Below, piece by piece: positions 23,548 through 30,632 of a stretch of 43,948 nt of DNA; position 1 is the stretch's first letter, and the number at the start of each line of letters is the position of its first letter. The DNA lies in NCBI RefSeq assembly GCF_017942085.1, contig NZ_JAGKSP010000027.1:1-43948 (forward strand), written 5' to 3'. Both the position numbers and the translations under genes were made by a program. The notes beneath the pieces are model-generated. The model saw only the letters and a program-made list of their open reading frames with translations, did no database searches and was not told where the DNA came from. The stretch is from Paenibacillus lignilyticus. GTDB lineage: Bacteria; Bacillota; Bacilli; Paenibacillales; Paenibacillaceae.

Positions 23548-26031
23548 TTATTTGCGAAGCCATTTGTCCAGCGCGGCCAGCAATTGCGCCTTGATAAAGG
23601 GCTTCGTCGTAATATCATCAATGCCGGCCTGATAGTACAGCTGATGATTATCCGAGAACACATCCGCCGTTAAAGCGATAATCGGCAAATGTTGAAAACG
23701 TGGATTGGCCCGGATATGCCTGGTAGCCTCGCAGCCATCCATCTCCGGCATATGAATGTCCATGAGAATGGCATCCCACTGCCCGGGCTCGGATTGCTCC
23801 AGCACCTGGAGAGCCTCGTAGCCATTGCTCGCTACTTCAATATCATAATGGCTCCCTGTCAATATTTCTCTCGCTATGATTTGATTGATTTCATTATCCT
23901 CGACGAGCAGAATACGACCTTTAAGCTGCCTGTCCGGCTGATCCCCTTGTTCCTCAACATTCTCGGCAGCCATCGCCGCAGCAATACCGGATAGCCCTAT
24001 AAGATCATCTCTGTCCGTTGCAAGCTCCTCCAGTGGTACCACAAACGAGAACGTGCTCCCCTTCCTTTGCTCGCTGATCACTTCAAGCTGACCGCCCATC
24101 GTTTCCACCAGCAGCTTGCAGATGGCAAGACCAAGTCCGGTACCGCCGTACTTGCGGCTGGTCGAGCTGTCGGCCTGCGTGAAGGATCGGAATAACAGCG
24201 GGAGCTGCGCTTCGGAAATGCCAATCCCCGTATCTTGAACAGAGAACCGCAGCATCTTGTTCGATTTGGACGCAGCCGTCTCGACTTCGACCGCAACGCG
24301 AATGAAGCCGCGATCCGTAAATTTACTCGCATTACTGCATAGATTGAGCATGACCTGCTCTAATCGCAGCGGATCTCCCATGATGCGGTCCGGGCAATCC
24401 TCAGAGACATCGAATATACGCGTAATCGGCTTGCCCTCGACCATTAATGACGTCATGTGCATCAATTTATCCAGGAAGCCGTGAAGGGAAATCGGAATGC
24501 GCTCCAGTTCGATTTTGCCGGCTTCGATTTTGGAAAAGTCCAAGATATCGTTAATAATGACCATCAGCGCATCGGAGGCAGAGCCCATTCTGGATACATA
24601 ATTTTGCTGAATCGGGGTAAGGTCCGTCTTCATCAGTAAGCCGTTTAACCCAATAATGCCGCTAAGCGGCGTACGGATTTCATGGCTCATCGTGGCTAGA
24701 AAATGGCTCTTGGCTTGATTCGATTCATCGGCCGCCTTCCGTTGGTAGAGCTCCGTATTATCGTGAATGGTCACGGTAACCCCTTTAACCTCATGAAAAT
24801 AATCATAATACGGCGAAAGCGTAAGGCTGTATATCTTGTTCTGCTTCGGCTGTACCTGCCGCACCTCAAGCTCTTGCGTCTTCCGCTCCTCAATTGCTTG
24901 TTGGAAGCTCCGCTCCCATTCTTCCAGATACCCGTCTAACAAGATATCCGTCAGCTTGTGCCCGACGATCTGATCCCGCTGCAGCTGCAGCTCCTCGCAC
25001 ATCTTCTGATTCACCGAAGCAATGGTACCGTCCGGATGAAAGCTCAGAATAAAATCCTGCGAGTTCTCTACGAGCGTACGATACCGCTCTTCCTTCTCCG
25101 TAACCTGCTGCTCCGCTCGTTTACGCTCCGTGATATCCATAACTGAACCGATCCATTCCCTTACGGTACCCTCTTCCCTAACAGGGCAAACGGTAATTAA
25201 GAGATGGAATGCCGCCACCACTGCTTCGCAGGTCAATTTCTCGGTGATCGCCACGTCTGTAAGATTACGCTGCAAGAACGCGAATAGGGACACCTCTTCA
25301 ATCGGTTTTCCAACAAAGTCCTCCGGAGTCATTCCCATCTCTTCAAGCAGCTGACCCTCTGCCAAAGTAAACCTATAAGTGCCGGATTCATTGGTAATTT
25401 TGAACGTAAATCCGGATTGCAGCCTTAGAATGCCATGCAGCTCTTGCTGCATTTCTTTGATCCTATGGTTCAAGCTGCGATTACGCCGGAAGTAATGAAG
25501 CAGATAGGCGGCCAATATGCCGCCCAGTAAGTTAATCAGCAGATAAGGAGCCACTCTCGGCAGGAACGGAAGGTCAAACACGACATAGAAGTCGATAAAA
25601 AAGAAGACTTCCAAATAAATCAGGAAGACGGTCCATTTGAGCACGTAAGAGCGCACCTTGGCGGCAATGATCGCGCTTCCGACGGATATACATGCGGCCA
25701 CCGTGAACACCACCGTGAACGCGGAAGGGTCTTCTATCGTTCGGAACAGTACCGTAATCGCGCTGGTGACGGTTACCGCAATGGGGCCGCCATAGAGCGC
25801 GGACATAAATATAGCGATATTGCGCACATCAAGCACGACGTTGGATTGCACATGAATGCCTGAGAAAATCAGAATGATGCCGAATGCACCATGTAATACG
25901 CCAACATGCACCTGATACCGCCATGAAGGCTTTCGCGCTTTTCCTAACCTGGTAAACAGCTGTCCGGACAAAAAAGTAAATACAAAAAGAATCGAGGTGT
26001 TTACGATCAAATCACGAATAAACGGGGTCAT
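23548..26031 (-). CDS. Hybrid histidine kinase (5TM sensor, PAS, HisKA, HATPase, receiver)
   Basis: This is an 827-residue membrane kinase. Residues 1-185 hold about six membrane segments resembling the LytS-type 5TMR sensor. Two PAS-like regions follow (~205-305 and ~315-430, the first ending SVMDITERKRAEQQ). The HisKA domain has H450 in FLATMSHEIRTPL. The ATPase domain has N564/N567 in NLCSNASKF, DTGIGIS and YGGTGLGL. The C-terminal receiver (705-827) has acidic E711/D712, phospho-acceptor D758 in LMDIHMPEMDG, and KPF. No HPt domain is fused, and no response regulator gene is adjacent, so the output partner is elsewhere. It ends at a shared terminator with spo0M. Confidence 0.9.
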   Translation of the reverse strand: MTPFIRDLIVNTSILFVFTFLSGQLFTRLGKARKPSWRYQVHVGVLHGAFGIILIFSGIHVQSNVVLDVRNIAIFMSALYGGPIAVTVTSAITVLFRTIEDPSAFTVVFTVAACISVGSAIIAAKVRSYVLKWTVFLIYLEVFFFIDFYVVFDLPFLPRVAPYLLINLLGGILAAYLLHYFRRNRSLNHRIKEMQQELHGILRLQSGFTFKITNESGTYRFTLAEGQLLEEMGMTPEDFVGKPIEEVSLFAFLQRNLTDVAITEKLTCEAVVAAFHLLITVCPVREEGTVREWIGSVMDITERKRAEQQVTEKEERYRTLVENSQDFILSFHPDGTIASVNQKMCEELQLQRDQIVGHKLTDILLDGYLEEWERSFQQAIEERKTQELEVRQVQPKQNKIYSLTLSPYYDYFHEVKGVTVTIHDNTELYQRKAADESNQAKSHFLATMSHEIRTPLSGIIGLNGLLMKTDLTPIQQNYVSRMGSASDALMVIINDILDFSKIEAGKIELERIPISLHGFLDKLMHMTSLMVEGKPITRIFDVSEDCPDRIMGDPLRLEQVMLNLCSNASKFTDRGFIRVAVEVETAASKSNKMLRFSVQDTGIGISEAQLPLLFRSFTQADSSTSRKYGGTGLGLAICKLLVETMGGQLEVISEQRKGSTFSFVVPLEELATDRDDLIGLSGIAAAMAAENVEEQGDQPDRQLKGRILLVEDNEINQIIAREILTGSHYDIEVASNGYEALQVLEQSEPGQWDAILMDIHMPEMDGCEATRHIRANPRFQHLPIIALTADVFSDNHQLYYQAGIDDITTKPFIKAQLLAALDKWLRK

Positions 26032-26160
26032 TGGTTGTCACTGGCTCCTAGTTGTCCCATAATTCTATCTCCGATATCACGCTGATCATGAATAGACTAA
26101 ACACATTCGACAAAAACAGACAAATCCCTCTTCAACCTTCCATGTAAAAGTGATTTTAAC

Positions 26161-26186
26161 AAAAAACGGTCGCACATGGCGACCGT
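26161..26186 (-). terminator. Terminator of the cysJI operon
   Basis: On the minus strand ACGGTCGC (26186-26179) pairs with GCGACCGT (26173-26166), followed by TTTTTT. Confidence 0.8.
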
Positions 26187-26204
26187 CAGGCATTATAAAT
26201 GCAA

Positions 26205-27926
26205 CTAAGCGTGGAAATCCAGACCTGAAACCACTTCTTTTACATATTCGCCGCGAATACAGAAGTCGCCGAAATGCTCGCCTTCATTCCGCTCTTTCGC
26301 ATAGTGGAGCAATATCGGCTTCAGCTCATTCAGAATTTCCGTTTCGCCGATATTCTCGCGATACAGCTTGTTAAGTCGGTTACCGGAATGCCCGCCGCCC
26401 AAGTACATGTTGTACTTGCCCGGCGCTTTGCCGATGAACGAAATTTCTGCCAATGCAGGGCGCGCGCAGCCGTTCGGACAACCGGTCATGCGAATGACGA
26501 TTTCCTCTTCGCGCAGTCCCGCTTCATCCAGTATCAATTCAAGCTTATCCAGCAGGGAAGGCATATAACGCTCCGACTCCGCCATAGCCAGACCACAGGT
26601 TGGCAGCGCTACGCAGGCCATCGCGTTTCGGCGCAGTGCAGAGTACTCCGCCCCATCCGTAAGTCCGTAGGTTTCAATCAGCTGTTCCAGTTTCTTCTTC
26701 TTCTGACTCGATACGTTGCCGATAATCAAATTCTGGTTAGGCGTAAGGCGGAAATCTCCCGTATGAATCTTGGCGATCTCACGCAGACAAGTCATAAGCT
26801 GATAGCCGTCCTCGTCCTTCACCCGGCCATTCTGAATGAACAACGTATAATGCCACTTGTTGTTGCTTCCCTTCACCCAGCCGTAACGATCCCCATTATG
26901 GTCAAAATGATACGAGCGCGCTTCTTCCAGCTTCCAGCCCAGTCGTTGCTGCAGCTCATCGACGAACCACTCAATACCGCGGTCATCGATCGTATACTTG
27001 AACCGGGCATGCTTACGCACCGCACGGTCGCCGTAGTCCCGCTGGATCATAACCGTTTTCTCCGCGAGATCGACCGCTTGCTCCGGTTTAATAAAGCCGA
27101 TTACCCGCGCCACCTGCGGATATGTCTTCGGATCACCGTGCGACATTCCCATACCGCCGCCAACCGCTACGTTAAAGCCCAATAAGCGACCATTTTCGTG
27201 AATGGCGATATAGCCCAGATCTTGTGAGAAAACATCCACTTCGTTAGCCGGTGGAACGGCAATACCGATCTTGAACTTCCGCGGCAAGTAAACCGGTCCG
27301 TAAATCGGCTCCTGCTCCACGCCGTCTCGGCTGTCGACCACTTTCTCCTCATTCAGCCAAAGCTCATGATAAGCGCGAGTATGCGGATCCAGATGACTGC
27401 TTACCTTCTGCGCCCATTCCTGTACTTGCTCATGAACCTCGGATTGATACGGATTCGGGTTGCACATGACATTGCGGTTTACATCGCCGCATGCAGCCAG
27501 CGTGCTTAGCAGCTCTTCGTTTACTTCCTGAATAACGGATTTCATATTCCACTTAATAACACCGTGTAGTTGGAATGACTGCCGCGTCGTTAACCGAATC
27601 GTGCCATTGGCATGACGCTGCGCAATTCGGTCCATCATAAGCCATTGCTCCGGGGTTACGATACCGCCTGCAGCCCGTACGCGAACCATAAACTGATAGG
27701 CGGGTTCAAGCTTCTGCTTGTTCCGCTCATTACGCACATCACGGTCATCCTGCATGTAGCTGCCGTGAAACTTCATTAATCGGTTATCATCCTCGGAAAT
27801 GGAGCCTGTAATCCGATCCTGCAGCGTTTCCTCTAACGTTCCCCGCAGATAGTCACTTCTGCGTTTAATATCTTCCACGTCGCTATGCGGTGCACTGTTT
27901 GCTGATAGTAGATTATTATCCGACAT
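26205..27926 (-). CDS. cysI: Sulfite reductase haemoprotein subunit
   Basis: This is a 573-residue assimilatory sulfite reductase beta subunit; it reduces sulfite to sulfide with six electrons from the flavoprotein subunit. Cluster and sirohaem ligands are C438 and C444 (CVALPTC) and C483 and C487 (TGCPNGCARP), the C-x5-C...C-x3-C pattern. Sirohaem-binding Arg-rich segments are seen as RLTTRQSFQLHG and FRLTPNQNLIIG. The length matches E. coli CysI (570). GGGAGG is 7 bp before the ATG. It is the second gene of a two-gene operon, 35 bp after cysJ. Confidence 0.95.
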   Translation of the reverse strand: MSDNNLLSANSAPHSDVEDIKRRSDYLRGTLEETLQDRITGSISEDDNRLMKFHGSYMQDDRDVRNERNKQKLEPAYQFMVRVRAAGGIVTPEQWLMMDRIAQRHANGTIRLTTRQSFQLHGVIKWNMKSVIQEVNEELLSTLAACGDVNRNVMCNPNPYQSEVHEQVQEWAQKVSSHLDPHTRAYHELWLNEEKVVDSRDGVEQEPIYGPVYLPRKFKIGIAVPPANEVDVFSQDLGYIAIHENGRLLGFNVAVGGGMGMSHGDPKTYPQVARVIGFIKPEQAVDLAEKTVMIQRDYGDRAVRKHARFKYTIDDRGIEWFVDELQQRLGWKLEEARSYHFDHNGDRYGWVKGSNNKWHYTLFIQNGRVKDEDGYQLMTCLREIAKIHTGDFRLTPNQNLIIGNVSSQKKKKLEQLIETYGLTDGAEYSALRRNAMACVALPTCGLAMAESERYMPSLLDKLELILDEAGLREEEIVIRMTGCPNGCARPALAEISFIGKAPGKYNMYLGGGHSGNRLNKLYRENIGETEILNELKPILLHYAKERNEGEHFGDFCIRGEYVKEVVSGLDFHA

Positions 27927-27961
27927 GTCTCTGCCTCCCTCGCTCTCTTGGATCTCCCTGA

Positions 27962-29779
27962 TTAGTAGACGTCCCGTTGATAACGTTTATCCTGCTGCAT
28001 CTTCATCAGGTACGCTTCCGCTTCTTCTTGGCTGAGGGAGCCTTCCTGCTTCAGGATGGTGATTAATGCCGCTTGCACGTCATGCGCCATCTTCTTCTCG
28101 TCTCCGCAGATGTAGACGGCAGCGCCTTCTTCCAACCACTGATACAGCTCTTTGCTTTTCTCCAGCATGCGGTGCTGCACGTAGACTTTCTCTGCGGTAT
28201 CCCGTGAGAATGCAACGTCCATGCGCGTTAGCACGCCTTCCTTCAGCCAGCGCTGCCATTCCACTTGGTAAAGGAAGTCCGATGCGAAATGCTGATCCCC
28301 ATAGAACAACCACGTCTTGCCCTCTGCGCCATTCTCCTCGCGTTCGCCTAGGAATGCACGGAACGGTGCAACGCCTGTGCCCGGTCCGATCATAATAATC
28401 GGCGTTTCCGAATTGGCTGGCAGCTTGAAGTTCGGATTGTCCTGCACAAATACCGATACGGTTTGCCCCGGCTCAAGGCGCTCTGACACATAGGTCGAGC
28501 ACACGCCATACCGGACTCTTCCTGATGCCGTGTAATGTACCTTGCGGATGGTCAAATGCACTTCATCCGGATAAGCCTTCGAGCTGCTGGCGATAGAGTA
28601 CAGTCTAGGCGGAATGCGTCTTAGCAGCGCCAGGAAGCTATCCGCAGGCACGCCTTCCAGATCGTAATCCTGTACCAGGTCGAGCAGATCGCGTCCTTTA
28701 ATGTACGCTTTCAACTCTTGTTCCTTACCGGCGGCCAGAAGCTCTTCCAATCCGGTTCCGGGCGTAAGCGCAACGATTTGTTCGAGCAGCGGTTTGGTCA
28801 GCACGGTAATTTCATAATAGCTTGTCAGAGCCTCTCTCAATGAGCGCTCCTCATTAATCTTAGGAAGCGTAATAAGATCATCCGGCGACCATCCCATAGC
28901 AGCAATCAATTCGTCCACAAGTCTCGGATGATTGTGCGGGTATACGCCTAAGCTGTCGCCCGGTTCGTAGTGGATGCCGGAATCTTCAAGAGAGATCTCC
29001 AGATGGCGAGTCTCCCGGTCCGATCCGCGTCCGTTTAAGTTTAAGTTCTCCAGCACGGTAGCCTGAAACGGGTTCGACCTTGAATAGTCCGAAACCGTTC
29101 CTTCCAAAGCAGCGGAATTGGCCGTCGGCACCTGAACAGCAGCTGAAGCCTGCCCCAGCGAAGCGAGAACGCTCTCAATCCATTGGTTCGCCGCTTCGTC
29201 GAAATCAACGTCACAGTCCACGCGCGGCACAATTCTATTGCCGCCAAGCTCCTCCAGCCGCTGATCGAAGTCTCTGCCTGTTTTGCAGAAGAATTCATAG
29301 GACGTGTCGCCCAGAGCAAGCACCGAGAACGGCAATCCTTCTAATTGAGGCGCTCGCTTGCTGTGCAGAAACTCATAGAACGAAATCGCATTGTCCGGCG
29401 GATCTCCTTCTCCGTGCGTACTAACGAGGATAAAGAGATTTTGCACCTTCTTCAGCGTGTTCGCCTTAAAATCGATCATGGAAGCTTGCGTCACCTGAAA
29501 GCCTTGATCCTGCAGCTTGCCGGACAATTTCTTTGCCAGCTTGTGGCTGTTTCCTGTTTGTGATCCGTAGAGTACGGTTACCTCTTTGGAAATGGCCGGT
29601 GTACTCGTTGGCTGGGCCGGAGCTTGCAATGCCGTCGTTGACGCCGATACCGCGGCAACCGATATCGCCGATAGATAACCGCTCAGCCAAATCTTCTGCC
29701 CCTCTGTCAGTGTAGGCATTAATTGATTAAGCAAATCCACTTGATTCTGTTGAAAAGGACTGTTTGTTACTTGAAACAT
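27962..29779 (-). CDS. cysJ: Sulfite reductase [NADPH] flavoprotein subunit
   Basis: This 605-residue flavoprotein passes electrons from NADPH to CysI. A flavodoxin domain (residues ~65-205) has TVLYGSQTGNSHKLA for FMN, STHGEGDPPDN and LALGDTSYEFFC. The FAD-binding reductase part (~230-440) has RLYSIASS, and the NADPH part has GPGTGVAPFRAFLGER and YICGDEKKMA, ending in RYQRDVY as usual. The ATG is preceded by GAGGTG. It heads the cysJI transcript. The leader holds an inverted repeat at 29813-29830 but no recognisable S-box or T-box, so control may be by a LysR or Rrf2 regulator encoded elsewhere. Confidence 0.94.
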   Translation of the reverse strand: MFQVTNSPFQQNQVDLLNQLMPTLTEGQKIWLSGYLSAISVAAVSASTTALQAPAQPTSTPAISKEVTVLYGSQTGNSHKLAKKLSGKLQDQGFQVTQASMIDFKANTLKKVQNLFILVSTHGEGDPPDNAISFYEFLHSKRAPQLEGLPFSVLALGDTSYEFFCKTGRDFDQRLEELGGNRIVPRVDCDVDFDEAANQWIESVLASLGQASAAVQVPTANSAALEGTVSDYSRSNPFQATVLENLNLNGRGSDRETRHLEISLEDSGIHYEPGDSLGVYPHNHPRLVDELIAAMGWSPDDLITLPKINEERSLREALTSYYEITVLTKPLLEQIVALTPGTGLEELLAAGKEQELKAYIKGRDLLDLVQDYDLEGVPADSFLALLRRIPPRLYSIASSSKAYPDEVHLTIRKVHYTASGRVRYGVCSTYVSERLEPGQTVSVFVQDNPNFKLPANSETPIIMIGPGTGVAPFRAFLGEREENGAEGKTWLFYGDQHFASDFLYQVEWQRWLKEGVLTRMDVAFSRDTAEKVYVQHRMLEKSKELYQWLEEGAAVYICGDEKKMAHDVQAALITILKQEGSLSQEEAEAYLMKMQQDKRYQRDVY

Positions 29780-29812
29780 GTTCCCTACACACCTCGCTCT
29801 CGTATGAGTGAT

Positions 29813-29830
29813 GAATGATTCCGTTCATTC
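29813..29830. promoter_or_regulatory. Inverted repeat upstream of cysJ
   Basis: GAATGA (29813-29818) and TCATTC (29825-29830) are 6 bp apart, about 35-50 bp before cysJ. It may be an operator or a leader hairpin; there is no further support. Confidence 0.3.
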
Positions 29831-29985
29831 GGGTACGATTTCTTACCTTGATTCCTTTAACGTATCATGTGCGGCCAATAGTAACAAGACAGATGATTTT
29901 ATAGCATTCATAAGCTTTTGCAATAAACGCATAGTAAGGCTCCTGAAGGCCCCGTAAATATTTTTCAAATTTCATCAAAAAACGC

Positions 29986-30012
29986 TAACAAAAAATAAAA
30001 TGCTGTCGATAT
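29986..30012 (+). promoter_or_regulatory. Sigma-D (flagellar) type promoter
   Basis: TAAC (29986-29989), 15 bp, GTCGATAT (30005-30012) matches the sigma-D pattern TAAA-N15-GCCGATAT with one mismatch in each element. Transcription would begin near 30019 and run through two hairpins into csrA and flagellin. Confidence 0.7.
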
Positions 30013-30042
30013 ATTGGGTAAAGCATCTCATATTACACTCAT

Positions 30043-30115
30043 GGACGAGTGAATAAGCATGGTATTTAGTCCGGAGATCATCCGAACAGATACCTGCCTA
30101 TTTACTCGTCCTTTT
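30043..30115 (+). terminator. Long hairpin 1 with T-tract in the csrA leader
   Basis: The left arm 30043-30065 (GGACGAGTGAATAAGC...) pairs with 30090-30111 (...TATTTACTCGTCC) over about 20 bp, then TTTTGC follows. The loop carries a small inner stem CGGA/TCCG around GATCA. It could end a ~95-base RNA from the sigma-D promoter, giving a small RNA, or act as a leaky attenuator. Confidence 0.6.
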
Positions 30116-30176
30116 GCTGTCTGATCATGTTTTCCCAGTCTTCACTAGGTTTAATGCAGAACATCATAAGACTTAT

Positions 30177-30247
30177 GGATGAGCAAATAAGTCGATTGTC
30201 TTTCTTCAGGATGAAGATGGGCAACGACGTATTTGCTCATCTTTTTT
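30177..30247 (+). terminator. Long hairpin 2 with T-tract and GGA apical loop
   Basis: The left arm 30178-30198 (GATGAGCAAATAAGTCG...) pairs with 30222-30241 (...TATTTGCTCATC), then TTTTTT. Inside the loop, TCTTCA (30203-30208) pairs with TGAAGA (30212-30217) and presents GGA at the tip in the context CAGGATG, which matches the core of CsrA binding sites. It lies 13 bp before the csrA Shine-Dalgarno and is related in sequence to hairpin 1. Confidence 0.65.
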
Positions 30248-30273
30248 CTACTAACTTCTAAGGAGAGAAGTGC

Positions 30274-30450
30274 ATGCTCGTACTAGGGAGAAAACCAGGG
30301 GAATACATCATGATCGACAACAACATTATGGTCAAAGTTGTAAAGAGCGATGAGGGCCACTTGCGGTTAGCCATTGATGCACCTAAACATATTTCAATCG
30401 TTCGCGGAGAGCTGGTTGACGAGAAACTGGCGCAACAACAGAAACAATAA
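30274..30450 (+). CDS. csrA: CsrA carbon storage/flagellin translation regulator, copy 1
   Basis: This is a 58-residue protein read from ATG 30274, with AAGGAG 8 bp upstream. It starts MLVLGRKPGE, contains IDAPKHISIVRGEL, and keeps the RNA-contacting Leu4, Arg6 and Arg44 of CsrA. CsrA dimers bind GGA in hairpin loops and usually block ribosome entry; in Bacillus the main target is flagellin mRNA and the antagonist is FliW. No fliW lies here. The gene is between a sigma-D promoter and the flagellin gene, with GGA hairpins both in its own leader and in the flagellin leader, which points to feedback control of flagellin synthesis. By hand alignment it is about 63 percent identical (32 of 51) to copy 2. 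Confidence 0.9.
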   Translation: MLVLGRKPGEYIMIDNNIMVKVVKSDEGHLRLAIDAPKHISIVRGELVDEKLAQQQKQ

Positions 30451-30632
30451 GGAAATGCACGGCCTTCCACTTAAGGACGAGTGGTTCAAATCAGGGAGGA
30501 TAGGGAAGAGGCTGACAATTCATTGGCTGGATCAGCGCGCGACCCGGCAGCGAATTGGAAGCACATCTTTATTGTCTCACAAGAATGCAAATGGATGGCA
30601 TTCTTAACACAACCACATGGAGGTAATGAACA
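30451..30632 (+). promoter_or_regulatory. Flagellin leader with candidate CsrA binding sites
   Basis: Several GGA motifs are placed as CsrA would need them. The hairpin CCACT/AGTGG (30467-30484) shows AAGGAC in its loop. CAGGGAGGAT lies at about 30494. The hairpin AAGAATGC/GCATTCTT (30581-30605) shows ATGGATG in its loop. The Shine-Dalgarno itself is ACATGGAGG (30615-30623). An upstream loop site plus a site over the Shine-Dalgarno is the known layout of the B. subtilis hag leader. Confidence 0.65.

Noticed and set aside
26274..27185. 303-residue plus-strand frame
   Set aside because: Antisense shadow of cysI, which has all sirohaem and cluster motifs.
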